A program made the translations under genes and the position numbers. From positions 1 through 64,000 of the forward strand of contig CAYWVF010000014.1 of NCBI GenBank assembly GCA_964461815.1: a stretch of 64,000 bases of DNA, read 5' to 3'. Source of the DNA: JAAZBA01 sp964461815 (lineage in GTDB: Bacteria; Bacillota; Clostridia; Oscillospirales; QAMX01). Below are positions 36,731 through 45,375 of the stretch, piece by piece. Each line of letters opens with the position of its first letter. Position 1 is the first letter of the stretch. Under the pieces are notes generated by a model. It worked only from the letters and a program-made list of their open reading frames with translations, was not told the DNA's origin and ran no database searches.

Positions 36731-39700
36731 ATGTACGAAAAAGTGCCTACAAGTTTGAACTTCGTCGATCGTGAGAAGAAGGTCGAGAAGTTCTGGGCAG
36801 ATAATAACATCTTCCGCAAGAGTATGGAAATACGTGAAGGCTGTGAGGCGTATTCCTTTTACGATGGTCCGCCTACAGCTAACGGCAAGCCGCATATAGG
36901 TCATGTTCTTACACGTGTTATTAAGGATATGATACCGCGTTACCGTACAATGAAGGGCTATAAGGTCGTCAGAAAAGCAGGCTGGGATACACATGGTCTT
37001 CCTGTTGAGCTTGAGGTCGAAAAGCTTCTCGGTCTTGACGGTAAGGAGCAGATAGAGGAGTACGGTGTTGAACCGTTTATCGAAAAGTGTAAGGAAAGCG
37101 TCTGGAAGTACAAGGGCATGTGGGAGAACTTCTCATCTACCGTTGGATTCTGGGCTGACATGGATAACCCGTACGTAACATATCATAACGATTATATCGA
37201 ATCTGTATGGTGGTCACTTAAAAAGATCTGGGAAAAGGGTCTTCTTTATAAGGGCTTTAAAATAGTTCCCTATTGTCCTCGCTGCGGTACTCCGCTTTCA
37301 AGCCATGAGGTCGCTCAGGGCTACAAGACAGTTAAGGAACGCTCTGCTGTTGTACGTTTTAAGGTAGTCGGTGAGGATGCTTATATTCTTGCATGGACAA
37401 CGACACCGTGGACACTCCCGTCAAACGTTGCACTCTGCGTAAATCCCGATGAAGCATACCTTAAGGTAAAGGCTGCTGACGGTTACACATACTATATCGC
37501 ACGTGCGCTTGCAGATACAGTGCTTGGCAAGCTTGCAAAGGACGGGGAGCCGGCTTACGAAGTACTCGAAGAGTACGTCGGTACCGATCTTGAACGCAAG
37601 GAGTATGAGCCTCTCTATTCCTGCGCTGTTCCCGTATGTGAGAAGCAGAATAAAAAGGGTCACTATGTAGTTTGTGACAACTATGTAACTATGTCCGACG
37701 GTACAGGTATAGTTCATATTGCTCCGGCATTCGGTGCAGATGACGCACTGGTCGGAAGAAAATATGATCTCCCGTTTGTACAGTTTGTTGACAGCAAGGG
37801 TAACATGACAGAGGAAACACCTTTTGCAGGACTGTTCGTTAAGGATGCAGACCCGAAGGTACTCGTTGATCTTGATGAACGCGGACTTCTCTTCGAAGCA
37901 CCGAAGTTCGAGCATGAATATCCGCACTGCTGGCGCTGCGACACTCCGCTTATATACTACGCACGTGACTCATGGTTTATTGAAATGACCAAGGTCAAGG
38001 ATGCGCTTATCAGAAATAATAAGAAGATAAACTGGATCCCTGAATCTATCGGTTCGGGACGCTTCGGTGATTGGCTCAACAATATTCAGGATTGGGGCAT
38101 AAGCCGTGACCGTTACTGGGGCACACCGCTCAATATTTGGGAATGCTCCTGCGGACATCGCCACAGCATCGGTTCTATAGCCGAGCTTAAGGAAATGTCA
38201 TCCAACTGCCCTGAGGACATCGAGCTGCATAAGCCGTTTATCGATGCTGTTACGATCAAATGCCCGAAGTGCGGCGGCGAAATGAAGCGCGTTAAAGAGG
38301 TTATTGACTGCTGGTACGATTCAGGCGCTATGCCGTTTGCACAGTGGCACTATCCATTTGAAAATCAGGATATATTTAAGGAAAACTTCCCGGCTAACTT
38401 CATCAGTGAAGCCGTTGACCAGACAAGAGGCTGGTTCTATTCACTCCTTGCTATATCCACACTTATCTTCGATGATATTTCATATAAAAATGTTATCGTT
38501 TTAGGACTCGTACAGGATGAGAACGGTCAGAAGATGTCCAAATCCAAAGGAAATGCCGTAGATCCGTTCGATGCACTCGCAAAATACGGCGCAGATGCCA
38601 TAAGATGGTATTTCTACTCCAACAGCGCACCGTGGCTGCCGAATAGATTCTATGATGCGGCAGTTACAGAGGGTCAGCGCAAATTCATGGGTACACTCTG
38701 GAACACATATGCGTTCTTCGTGCTTTATGCGAATATCGATAACTTCGATGCTACGAAGTATACTCTTGAATATGATAAGCTTTCCGTTATGGATAAATGG
38801 CTTTTGTCCAAGCTTAATTCTCTTATAAAGGTCGTTGACGATAATTTGTCAAACTACCGTATCACAGAGACTGCACGTGTTTTACAGGACTTCGTTGATG
38901 AGCTTTCCAACTGGTACGTTCGTCGTTCAAGAGAACGCTTCTGGTCAAAGGGTATGGAGCAGGATAAGATCAATGCTTACATGACGCTCTACACGACGCT
39001 TGTTACATTGGCTAAGCTTGCAGCTCCGATGATACCGTTTATGACTGAGGATATATACCGCAATCTCGTATGCTCTATCGATGCAAATGCTCCCGAAAGC
39101 ATACACCTCTGCGACTATCCTGTTGCAGATGAGAGCATGATCGATGCAGAGCTGGAAGCAAGAATGGAAGAGGTTCTCGAGATCGTTGTGATCGGACGTG
39201 CATGCAGAAATGCAGCTAACATAAAGAACAGACAGCCGATCGGCACGATGTATGTAAAGGCTGAGGAGGCTCTGCCGGAATTCTATCGTGATATCGTCAT
39301 TGATGAGCTGAATGTCAAGCAGGCTATCTTTACAGATAACGTTCGTGACTTCACATCTTACTCCTTTAAGCCGCAGCTTCGCACATTAGGTAAGAAGTAC
39401 GGAAAGCAGCTCAATGCTATTCGTGAAGCATTGGCAGAGCTTGACGGAAATGCAGCTATGGATGAGCTGAACGCTACAGGTATTCTCAAGATCGTAGCAG
39501 ACGGTATGGAGATCGAGCTTACAAGAGATGATCTTCTCATCGATGCAGCTCAGAAGCCGGGCTTCATGTCTGAAACCGATCATGATATCACAGTTGTTCT
39601 CGATACAAATCTTTCCGAAGAGCTTATCGAGGAAGGCTTTGTCCGTGAGCTGACAAGTAAGATACAGACGATGAGAAAGGACAGCGGCTTTGAGGTGCTG

Positions 39701-39886
39701 GATAGGATCATCGTTCATGAGGCAGGCAACAACAAGGTTAAGGATATCCTTATAAGAAATGCTGAAGAATTAAAATCCGATGTTCTTGCAGAAGAGATCG
39801 TATTCGACTCCTCCTATGAAGGACTTAAGGAATGGAAGATCAACGGCGAAAAGGTAAGCCTCGGCGTTGAAAAGATCAATAATTAA
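36731..39886 (+). CDS. ileS: Isoleucyl-tRNA synthetase, IleS2 type
   Basis: About 1051 residues. Charges tRNA-Ile and edits valine. It has PHIGHVLTR (HIGH box), WDTHGLPVELEVEK, the CP1 editing domain with TTTPWTLPSN, zinc-type CPRCG, CDTP and CPKCGG clusters, KMSKSKGN, and an anticodon domain. Length and the FYDGPPTANGKPHIGH start resemble the eukaryote-like IleS2 class, which is often less sensitive to mupirocin; that property is not shown here. ATG 36731 follows GGAGG by 6 nt. The longer reading from 36524 would translate the T-box leader and is rejected. Confidence 0.95.
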   Translation: MYEKVPTSLNFVDREKKVEKFWADNNIFRKSMEIREGCEAYSFYDGPPTANGKPHIGHVLTRVIKDMIPRYRTMKGYKVVRKAGWDTHGLPVELEVEKLLGLDGKEQIEEYGVEPFIEKCKESVWKYKGMWENFSSTVGFWADMDNPYVTYHNDYIESVWWSLKKIWEKGLLYKGFKIVPYCPRCGTPLSSHEVAQGYKTVKERSAVVRFKVVGEDAYILAWTTTPWTLPSNVALCVNPDEAYLKVKAADGYTYYIARALADTVLGKLAKDGEPAYEVLEEYVGTDLERKEYEPLYSCAVPVCEKQNKKGHYVVCDNYVTMSDGTGIVHIAPAFGADDALVGRKYDLPFVQFVDSKGNMTEETPFAGLFVKDADPKVLVDLDERGLLFEAPKFEHEYPHCWRCDTPLIYYARDSWFIEMTKVKDALIRNNKKINWIPESIGSGRFGDWLNNIQDWGISRDRYWGTPLNIWECSCGHRHSIGSIAELKEMSSNCPEDIELHKPFIDAVTIKCPKCGGEMKRVKEVIDCWYDSGAMPFAQWHYPFENQDIFKENFPANFISEAVDQTRGWFYSLLAISTLIFDDISYKNVIVLGLVQDENGQKMSKSKGNAVDPFDALAKYGADAIRWYFYSNSAPWLPNRFYDAAVTEGQRKFMGTLWNTYAFFVLYANIDNFDATKYTLEYDKLSVMDKWLLSKLNSLIKVVDDNLSNYRITETARVLQDFVDELSNWYVRRSRERFWSKGMEQDKINAYMTLYTTLVTLAKLAAPMIPFMTEDIYRNLVCSIDANAPESIHLCDYPVADESMIDAELEARMEEVLEIVVIGRACRNAANIKNRQPIGTMYVKAEEALPEFYRDIVIDELNVKQAIFTDNVRDFTSYSFKPQLRTLGKKYGKQLNAIREALAELDGNAAMDELNATGILKIVADGMEIELTRDDLLIDAAQKPGFMSETDHDITVVLDTNLSEELIEEGFVRELTSKIQTMRKDSGFEVLDRIIVHEAGNNKVKDILIRNAEELKSDVLAEEIVFDSSYEGLKEWKINGEKVSLGVEKINN

Positions 39887-39898
39887 GTTATAATTAAG

Positions 39899-39929
39899 GA
39901 AGCCGGATCGTGTTGATTCGGCTTCTTTT
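39899..39929 (+). terminator. Terminator of ileS
   Basis: GAAGCCG (39899-39905) pairs with CGGCTTC (39919-39925) and four T follow. It starts 12 nt past the ileS stop. Confidence 0.75.
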
Positions 39930-39952
39930 AGATGTGCGAGGATAAGAAAATA

Positions 39953-40648
39953 ATGATAGGACTTGGTACAATAATCAATACTGCGGCGATTGTCGTAGGC
40001 GGCACACTTGGGATCCTCTTTAAAAGGGTGTTATCAGAGAAGATACGAGATACCTTGATGAAAGCAAACGGCGTTTGTGTCATGTTTATCGGAATGTCGG
40101 GTGCATTGAGCCGTATGATGTCGGGCAGCTATGATCTTATGACGATACTCAGCTTCGCTCTCGGTGCGCTTACAGGTGAATTGATAGATATCGAAAAGCG
40201 GATCGAGCAGTTCGGGGTATGGCTGAGAGCAAAGACGAAGAATGAAAGTGACACATCCTTTCTCGATGCGTTCCTTACATCATCCTTTACTGTCTGCATT
40301 GGTGCAATGGCTGTGGTGGGATCGATACAGGACGGAATATCGGGAGATTATTCCATACTTTTGGCTAAGGCATTGCTCGACTTCGTCATAGTAATGGTGA
40401 TGGCAGCATCTATGGGAAAGGGCTGCGTATTTTCAGCGGTTCCTGTAGCGATATTCCAGGGCGTGATCACAATATTGGCAAGATTTATACAGCCTCTGAT
40501 GACGGAGCAGGCAACGCTGAATCTTTCTCTTACAGGCTCGATACTCATCTTTTGCGTAGGACTGAACCTTGTGTTTGATAAAAAGATAAAGGTAGCCAAT
40601 ATGCTGCCGACGATCGTATTTGCAGTGATATTTGCATTCATACTCTAA
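39953..40648 (+). CDS. DUF554 family membrane protein
   Basis: About 231 residues with six to seven membrane helices, starting MIGLGTIINTAAIVVGGTLG, the typical N-terminus of DUF554 (YdfK/YqgA-like) proteins. Later GALTGELIDIEKRIE and FTVCIGAMAVVGSIQDG match the family. Function unknown; a transport role is assumed in the literature from topology only. ATG 39953 is chosen over 39932 because GAGGA lies 10 nt upstream and the family starts here. It lies after the ileS terminator and so probably has its own promoter. Confidence 0.9.
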   Translation: MIGLGTIINTAAIVVGGTLGILFKRVLSEKIRDTLMKANGVCVMFIGMSGALSRMMSGSYDLMTILSFALGALTGELIDIEKRIEQFGVWLRAKTKNESDTSFLDAFLTSSFTVCIGAMAVVGSIQDGISGDYSILLAKALLDFVIVMVMAASMGKGCVFSAVPVAIFQGVITILARFIQPLMTEQATLNLSLTGSILIFCVGLNLVFDKKIKVANMLPTIVFAVIFAFIL

Positions 40649-40689
40649 AATGATCCGCAGCAGCATACCTGCGATGCTTGTAAAAAAAC

Positions 40690-40733
40690 TGACCGTCCAC
40701 TGTTCACTGTCTGTGAAGAGTGGACGGTCTTTT
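40690..40733. terminator. Bidirectional terminator after the DUF554 gene
   Basis: GACCGTCCACT (40690-40700) pairs with AGTGGACGGTC (40718-40728) and is followed by five T; A-run on the other side. It serves the DUF554 gene and probably the convergent gene ending at 40780. Confidence 0.85.
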
Positions 40734-40779
40734 TATCCTTATTTATAATAAGGAGGTCATACAAAATAGTATAACTACT

Positions 40780-41466
40780 TTACCTCTGTGTCAAAAACCA
40801 TAATTTTATGAGCTGGAAAACAGCGGGCGCTATGATCCAGATTATCCATGTCAGATGCCATGCTTTAAAAATGAAGCTGAGTAAAAGATATACAGCAACT
40901 GCCAGAAGCCAGAAGGCTGTGACTACCGCACTGAATATTTCGTCATGGTTTTTCTTCGTGTTGTATGATGCAGCTTCCTCGTATTCTCCGTCTGCTCCGT
41001 CATATTGAGCCGATTTGATCAAATATGGACGAATATCGTTTGGGATCGACATGTTGACATAGATTATCATGCCTGTAGCAATTGATGCTATGAGAAGAAG
41101 TACAACGACCGCAAGGATCGAGACAGTATCATTTGCTGTTATGGATGATGCAACAAGGATCGCAGCTCCGATTATGTACATAGCAACAGCGATAGATGTG
41201 AACTTCGCACGTCTGATACGATGATGCTCGATTTGTGCTTTGAGTTCACGGATATCAGACTCGAACTCTTCGAGAAGCTTTTCTGTATCTCCAAGCGTGG
41301 ATATTGCTTTTGCGTATGCTTCGTTCTCGCTGCATCCCTCGGCAACACAATTGTCATAATCTGCGTTGAGGCTTGACAAAATATTCTCTCTCACCTCATA
41401 TGCACGACGTGAATGAGGAACATCCGAAAATAATATGTTTACATAGTTTTCAAGCTTCTTGTACAT
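40780..41466 (-). CDS. Permease-prefix-like membrane protein, function unknown
   Basis: About 228 residues. The N-terminal soluble part (about 1-80) has SRRAYEVRENILSSL and EAYAKAISTLGDTEKLLEEF, the motif of the permease prefix/DUF1700-like domain. Four helices follow (about 88-110, 115-137, 175-198, 200-222). Such proteins often go with PadR regulators, but none is next to it. ATG 41466 with GGAGG upstream is preferred; the longer reading from 41532 has no ribosome binding site. Function not known. Confidence 0.75.
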   Translation of the reverse strand: MYKKLENYVNILFSDVPHSRRAYEVRENILSSLNADYDNCVAEGCSENEAYAKAISTLGDTEKLLEEFESDIRELKAQIEHHRIRRAKFTSIAVAMYIIGAAILVASSITANDTVSILAVVVLLLIASIATGMIIYVNMSIPNDIRPYLIKSAQYDGADGEYEEAASYNTKKNHDEIFSAVVTAFWLLAVAVYLLLSFIFKAWHLTWIIWIIAPAVFQLIKLWFLTQR

Positions 41467-41765
41467 TTTTGATCCTCCAATCGAAATTCTGAGATATTGT
41501 CTTGATATTATTACGGCAGAGCAGTCTATCATCGTCGGTTTCGGTACTAGCTCCGAGCATATACGAAAACAGCGGCAATACGATGATCTGCTAAATATAT
41601 TATATAATAATATACATAATCTGTCAACGAATATGATCGTGGGAGCTAAAAAACCATGATGGGATGAAAAGAAGCAAAATTAACATAACACAAACATTTC
41701 AAAAAATTTTCGGAAACATCGTCGTGCTATTATACAGGTACACAATTCGTAAAGGAGAAAATAGA

Positions 41766-42128
41766 ATGAAAAACGAACAGGAATATTTGGTTGAAAAGAT
41801 CCGCAGTCGATATACAGAGAAAAAGCGCATAGAGCTTGATGAATTAAAAGCACTTGATAAAAAGGTAAATACTCCTGCAAATGTATTTGCATATGCCTTT
41901 GGTACACTGTCTGCACTTGTTATGGGCAGTGGAATGAGCCTTGTTATGACGGATATAGGACAGAAAATAGGTGTTACAAACTCCGATCTTGTAGGTATCG
42001 TTATCGGGGTCATCGGAATGGCGATGGCTATCGCAAACTACCGTATTTATAAATACATTATCGGTAGCAGACGTAGGAAATATGCAAAGGAGATCATTTC
42101 ACTCAGTGACAGGATCATCGGCGCATAA
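41766..42128 (+). CDS. Small two-helix membrane protein, paralogue A
   Basis: About 120 residues. A charged N-terminal helix rich in Lys/Glu (about 1-35) with ELKALDKKV, two membrane helices (about 38-62 and 72-95) joined by GSGMSLVMTDIGQKIG, and a basic C-terminal tail with RRRKYAKEIISLSDRI. The same plan recurs in the protein at 44861. Similar proteins are, as I recall, labelled dihydropteridine reductase in databases, but I see no nucleotide-binding motif and do not accept that name. AAAGGAG precedes ATG 41766. It lies upstream of, and on the same strand as, the two-component operon. Confidence 0.8.
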   Translation: MKNEQEYLVEKIRSRYTEKKRIELDELKALDKKVNTPANVFAYAFGTLSALVMGSGMSLVMTDIGQKIGVTNSDLVGIVIGVIGMAMAIANYRIYKYIIGSRRRKYAKEIISLSDRIIGA

Positions 42129-42236
42129 ATGCGCCAGCACATAAATGCACCTGTGTATAAATTCACCACAGTCAAACAAAACATTAACATTTATATGATA
42201 AAATAACGATCAATGATGATACTATGGAGGTACGAT

Positions 42237-42908
42237 GTGTTTCGAATATTGGTCGTAGAAGATGATAAGGAGCTTAATCGGACGGTCTGCTCATTCCTGA
42301 ACGGCAGAGGCTATGAGACGGTCGGGTGCCTGAATGCAAATGAAGCGTATGATGCGATATACAGTAGCATGTTTGATATTATCATATCCGATGTCATGAT
42401 GCCGGGGACGGACGGTTTTGAATTTGCTGAAAATATACGTGATATCAATAAGAATATCCCTATTATTTTTATGACTGCAAGGGACGATATTGCATCGAAG
42501 CAGCGAGGCTTTCATGCCGGAGCAGATGACTATATGGTGAAGCCCATTGACTTGGATGAGCTGCTTTTACGAATAGGGGCACTGCTTAGAAGAGCCGGGA
42601 TAGCAGCTGCACGAAAAATAGAGATCGGTAATTTTATTATGGATATGGATGAGCATACCGCTTACTTGGGAGATGAAGAGATAAGCCTGACAAACCGAGA
42701 GTTTTCGATTTTATATAAGCTTCTCAGCTACCCTAAAAAGACCTTTACACGTACTCAGCTAATGGATGAGTTTTGGGATGCCGATACAGAGACAGCACCG
42801 AGAGCGGTAGACGTTTATATGACAAAGCTGCGCTCAAAATTAGCAGACTGCGACGCATTTGAGATAAAAACCGTTCACGGCTTGGGCTATAAGGCGGTGG
42901 TAAAGTGA
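42237..42908 (+). CDS. OmpR-family response regulator
   Basis: About 223 residues. The receiver domain starts FRILVVEDDKE and has phospho-acceptor Asp in DIIISDVMMPGTDG, switch Thr in FMTARDD and Lys in YMVKPIDLDE. The C-terminal winged helix ends in VHGLGYKAVVK. GTG 42237 with GGAGG 6 nt upstream is preferred over ATG 42213, which has no such site. It overlaps the kinase gene by 4 nt (GTGA), so both proteins are made together. First gene of a four-gene operon. Confidence 0.9.
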   Translation: MFRILVVEDDKELNRTVCSFLNGRGYETVGCLNANEAYDAIYSSMFDIIISDVMMPGTDGFEFAENIRDINKNIPIIFMTARDDIASKQRGFHAGADDYMVKPIDLDELLLRIGALLRRAGIAAARKIEIGNFIMDMDEHTAYLGDEEISLTNREFSILYKLLSYPKKTFTRTQLMDEFWDADTETAPRAVDVYMTKLRSKLADCDAFEIKTVHGLGYKAVVK

Positions 42909-43984
42909 AAAGGACTGCATATGGATATAGACTTTTAAGAGCTGTATATCGCTATCTGCTGTTTTTTATGCTTGTGGCGTTTGTAACGACATGCTGTATG
43001 GTACTGTTTGTCACTACATTGACGGAAAGCGTGAATATTACGCTGAATGCCGAAAATTTGAATATGGCATCAAAGCTGACATTCGGAAATGTGATGCTGT
43101 TGAGTCTCTTGTTTACTCTCATTGACAGTCTGCGCCGAAAATATACGGTGGATAAACCTGTAGAGCAGATCGTTGCAGGTGCCGAAAGAATAATGCAAGG
43201 TGATTTTTCGGTACGTATCAAATCGAATAAGAGAATGGTGGCAGACGATACCTTTGATGAGATCATCGATTGCTTTGGCAGGATGGCACAGGAGCTTGGA
43301 AGTCTTGAAACGCTCAGAACTGATTTTATTGCAAATGTATCGCACGAAATGAAAACTCCGCTTGCGATCATGCAAAACTACGGAACTCTTTTGCAGGCTG
43401 AGAAGCTGTCGGATGAAAAAAGAATAGAATACGCAAAGGGAATTACGGATGCATCTCGCAGGATGACGGATATGATAACCAATATACTAAAGCTGAGCAG
43501 ACTTGAAAATCAGCAGATATATCCGCAGGTGACACAGTTTGATCTGGGCGAGCAGCTGTGTGAGTGCTTGCTGCAATATGAAAATATATGGGAAAGAGAA
43601 AAAATAGAGATCGATACGGACATAGCTGAGGCTGTTTCGATCAGAGCCGACAGTGAGCTTCTGAGTCTCGTGTGGAATAATCTGCTTTCAAACGCATTTA
43701 AATTTACACCCGAGGGGGGAGCTGTTTCACTGAGCCTTACAGCCGATGAAGCTTACGCCGTGATCAAGGTCAAGGATACAGGCTGTGGTATGAGCGCCGA
43801 TGTCGGAGCACATATATTTGAAAAGTTCTACCAGGGAGATACATCCCACGCTATGCAGGGAAACGGTCTGGGACTGGCGCTTGTGAAGCGTGTTGTAGAT
43901 ATAATGCATGGCGAAATATCAGTTGAAAGCACGGTAGGCGAGGGAAGTTTATTTACCGTGAAGATACCGAGGTCACAGATATGA
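42905..43984 (+). CDS. Membrane sensor histidine kinase
   Basis: 359 residues. Two membrane helices (about 15-40 and 55-75) with only a short outer loop between them, then a HAMP-like linker, HisKA with His in NVSHEMKTPLAIMQN, and HATPase with N box NNLLSNAFKFTPEGG, G1 DTGCGMS, F box FEKFYQG and G2 GNGLGLALVKR. The tiny outer loop marks it as an intramembrane-sensing kinase, the kind that often monitors envelope stress or works with a partner membrane protein. It overlaps the regulator by 4 nt and the next gene by 4 nt. Confidence 0.92.
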   Translation: MKRTAYGYRLLRAVYRYLLFFMLVAFVTTCCMVLFVTTLTESVNITLNAENLNMASKLTFGNVMLLSLLFTLIDSLRRKYTVDKPVEQIVAGAERIMQGDFSVRIKSNKRMVADDTFDEIIDCFGRMAQELGSLETLRTDFIANVSHEMKTPLAIMQNYGTLLQAEKLSDEKRIEYAKGITDASRRMTDMITNILKLSRLENQQIYPQVTQFDLGEQLCECLLQYENIWEREKIEIDTDIAEAVSIRADSELLSLVWNNLLSNAFKFTPEGGAVSLSLTADEAYAVIKVKDTGCGMSADVGAHIFEKFYQGDTSHAMQGNGLGLALVKRVVDIMHGEISVESTVGEGSLFTVKIPRSQI

Positions 43985-44868
43985 AATACAGTAAAGCTCG
44001 GAGCTGTCTTCTGTTTCCGCCTGTTGCCGTTTTAGTCTTACTGATACCGATCTCAGCGGCTGTGCTCGTGTATGCGATGATGTTTTTAGATGAAAGCGAC
44101 CTGCTTCGTATCGGTGCATACATATTGTCATTTTACACTCTTGTGATCTTATGTGCTCGTGTGCCGCAGATGATCCGTTTTTTTAAGGAGCTGAAAAGAA
44201 CGAACAGATACGCAAGGCTTTGGACGGAGGACGTGCGACTTCGAATGAAGGTAACACTTGCAGGCTGTGTCGTATGGAACGGCGGCTACGCTGTTATGCA
44301 GCTTGGACTCGGTATTTATAACAGCTCGGCGTGGTTTTATTCACTTGCAGTATATTACTTCCTGCTTGCCACGATGCGCCTTTTTCTTGCATGTCATATA
44401 TTTAAGTACAGACCCGGAGAAGAGATGCACCGTGAATTGAAATATTACAGAGCCTGCGGTCGGGTATTTTTAATAATGAATTTAACACTATCCTGTATGC
44501 TGCTTTATATAGTTCGAGGAGATCATATCGTGCATCACGGTGAGATCACGGCTATCGCGATCGCCACATACACCTTTACGTCACTTACGATGGCAACAAT
44601 AAATGTGATACGCTACCGAAGATTTAACAGCCCCGTATTTTCTGCATCGAAAGCCATATCACTGGCATCGGCTTGCGTATCGATAATGACATTGGAAAAT
44701 ATAATGTTGACTACCTTTAGCGATAAAGAGATGACGGCACAGGCACAGAGAATGCTTAAGTCCTTGACGGGAGGTGCGATATCGCTGTTTATTGTTGCAA
44801 TGGCGGTGTATATGATCGTCAAAGCAAATAGAGAGATCAAATGCTTGGAGGATAAAAATGAAGAATAA
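43981..44868 (+). CDS. Eight-helix membrane protein of unknown function
   Basis: 295 residues and about eight hydrophobic helices spread along the whole length, with short basic loops (FFKELKRTNRYARLW, HIFKYRPGEEMHRELKYYRAC). I do not recognise a named family. It overlaps the kinase stop (ATGA) and the next gene by 11 nt, so it belongs to the two-component operon. Given the intramembrane kinase it could be the sensed partner or the effector; both are inference. Confidence 0.75.
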   Translation: MKYSKARSCLLFPPVAVLVLLIPISAAVLVYAMMFLDESDLLRIGAYILSFYTLVILCARVPQMIRFFKELKRTNRYARLWTEDVRLRMKVTLAGCVVWNGGYAVMQLGLGIYNSSAWFYSLAVYYFLLATMRLFLACHIFKYRPGEEMHRELKYYRACGRVFLIMNLTLSCMLLYIVRGDHIVHHGEITAIAIATYTFTSLTMATINVIRYRRFNSPVFSASKAISLASACVSIMTLENIMLTTFSDKEMTAQAQRMLKSLTGGAISLFIVAMAVYMIVKANREIKCLEDKNEE

Positions 44869-45244
44869 TGATACATTTAAAATGACATACTCTGCAAAGC
44901 AGCAGGAAGAGATAAATAAAATTCGAGAGAAATATATTTCCAAAGCTCCGGATAATATGGAAAAACTGCGTGAGCTGGATAAAAGCGTAGGGAAAAAATC
45001 GTCGGCGATATCTATTGCAGTCGGTGTTGTGGGTGCGATAATAATGGGCTTCGGCATGAGCCTTGTGATGTCCGATTTTGGGAAAATATTCGGCAATAAT
45101 TCCTTTGCGATAGGTGTGGCTGTTGGCGTTATAGGAATTGCTATTTTAGGCTGTGCATATCCGTTGTATAGTCGTATGATAAAAAAGGAGCGGGAGAGGA
45201 TCGCACCTGAAATCATCAGATTGACGGATGAATTATTGAAATAG
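44858..45244 (+). CDS. Small two-helix membrane protein, paralogue B
   Basis: 128 residues: charged N-terminal helix (QQEEINKIREKYI), ELDKSVGKK, two membrane helices around GFGMSLVMSDFGKIFG, GVIGIAI before the second helix end, and a tail with RERIAPEIIRLTDELL. The core GMSLVMxDxGxxxG and the EIIxLxD tail match the protein at 41766 position by position, so the two are paralogues flanking the operon. GGAGG lies inside the previous gene and the start overlaps it by 11 nt. Function unknown. Confidence 0.8.
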   Translation: MKNNDTFKMTYSAKQQEEINKIREKYISKAPDNMEKLRELDKSVGKKSSAISIAVGVVGAIIMGFGMSLVMSDFGKIFGNNSFAIGVAVGVIGIAILGCAYPLYSRMIKKERERIAPEIIRLTDELLK

Positions 45245-45267
45245 CAGCTCATCGGTCAAATGTGAAA

Positions 45268-45310
45268 AAAAGAACGATATCCGACGATCAATATCGGATA
45301 TCGTTCTTTT
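45268..45310. terminator. Strong terminator after the two-component operon
   Basis: A 17-bp perfect stem: 45268-45284 with 45294-45310, 9-nt loop, ending in TTTT with AAAA on the other side. It separates the operon from the convergent CotH gene. Confidence 0.88.
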
Positions 45311-45375
45311 GCTCTGCCTCGGCAAATACACAAAACAGCTAGGCAGATATCTGTGGAAGGTTTTGATCTATATAA

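Noticed and set aside
41766..42128. Dihydropteridine reductase as name for the small membrane protein
   Set aside because: No Rossmann motif or catalytic residues; only two membrane helices and charged ends. The label appears to be a carried-over misannotation.
42120..42135. GGCGCAT/ATGCGCC hairpin over the stop codon of the small membrane protein gene as a terminator
   Set aside because: No T-tract follows and the stem is short with a two-base loop.
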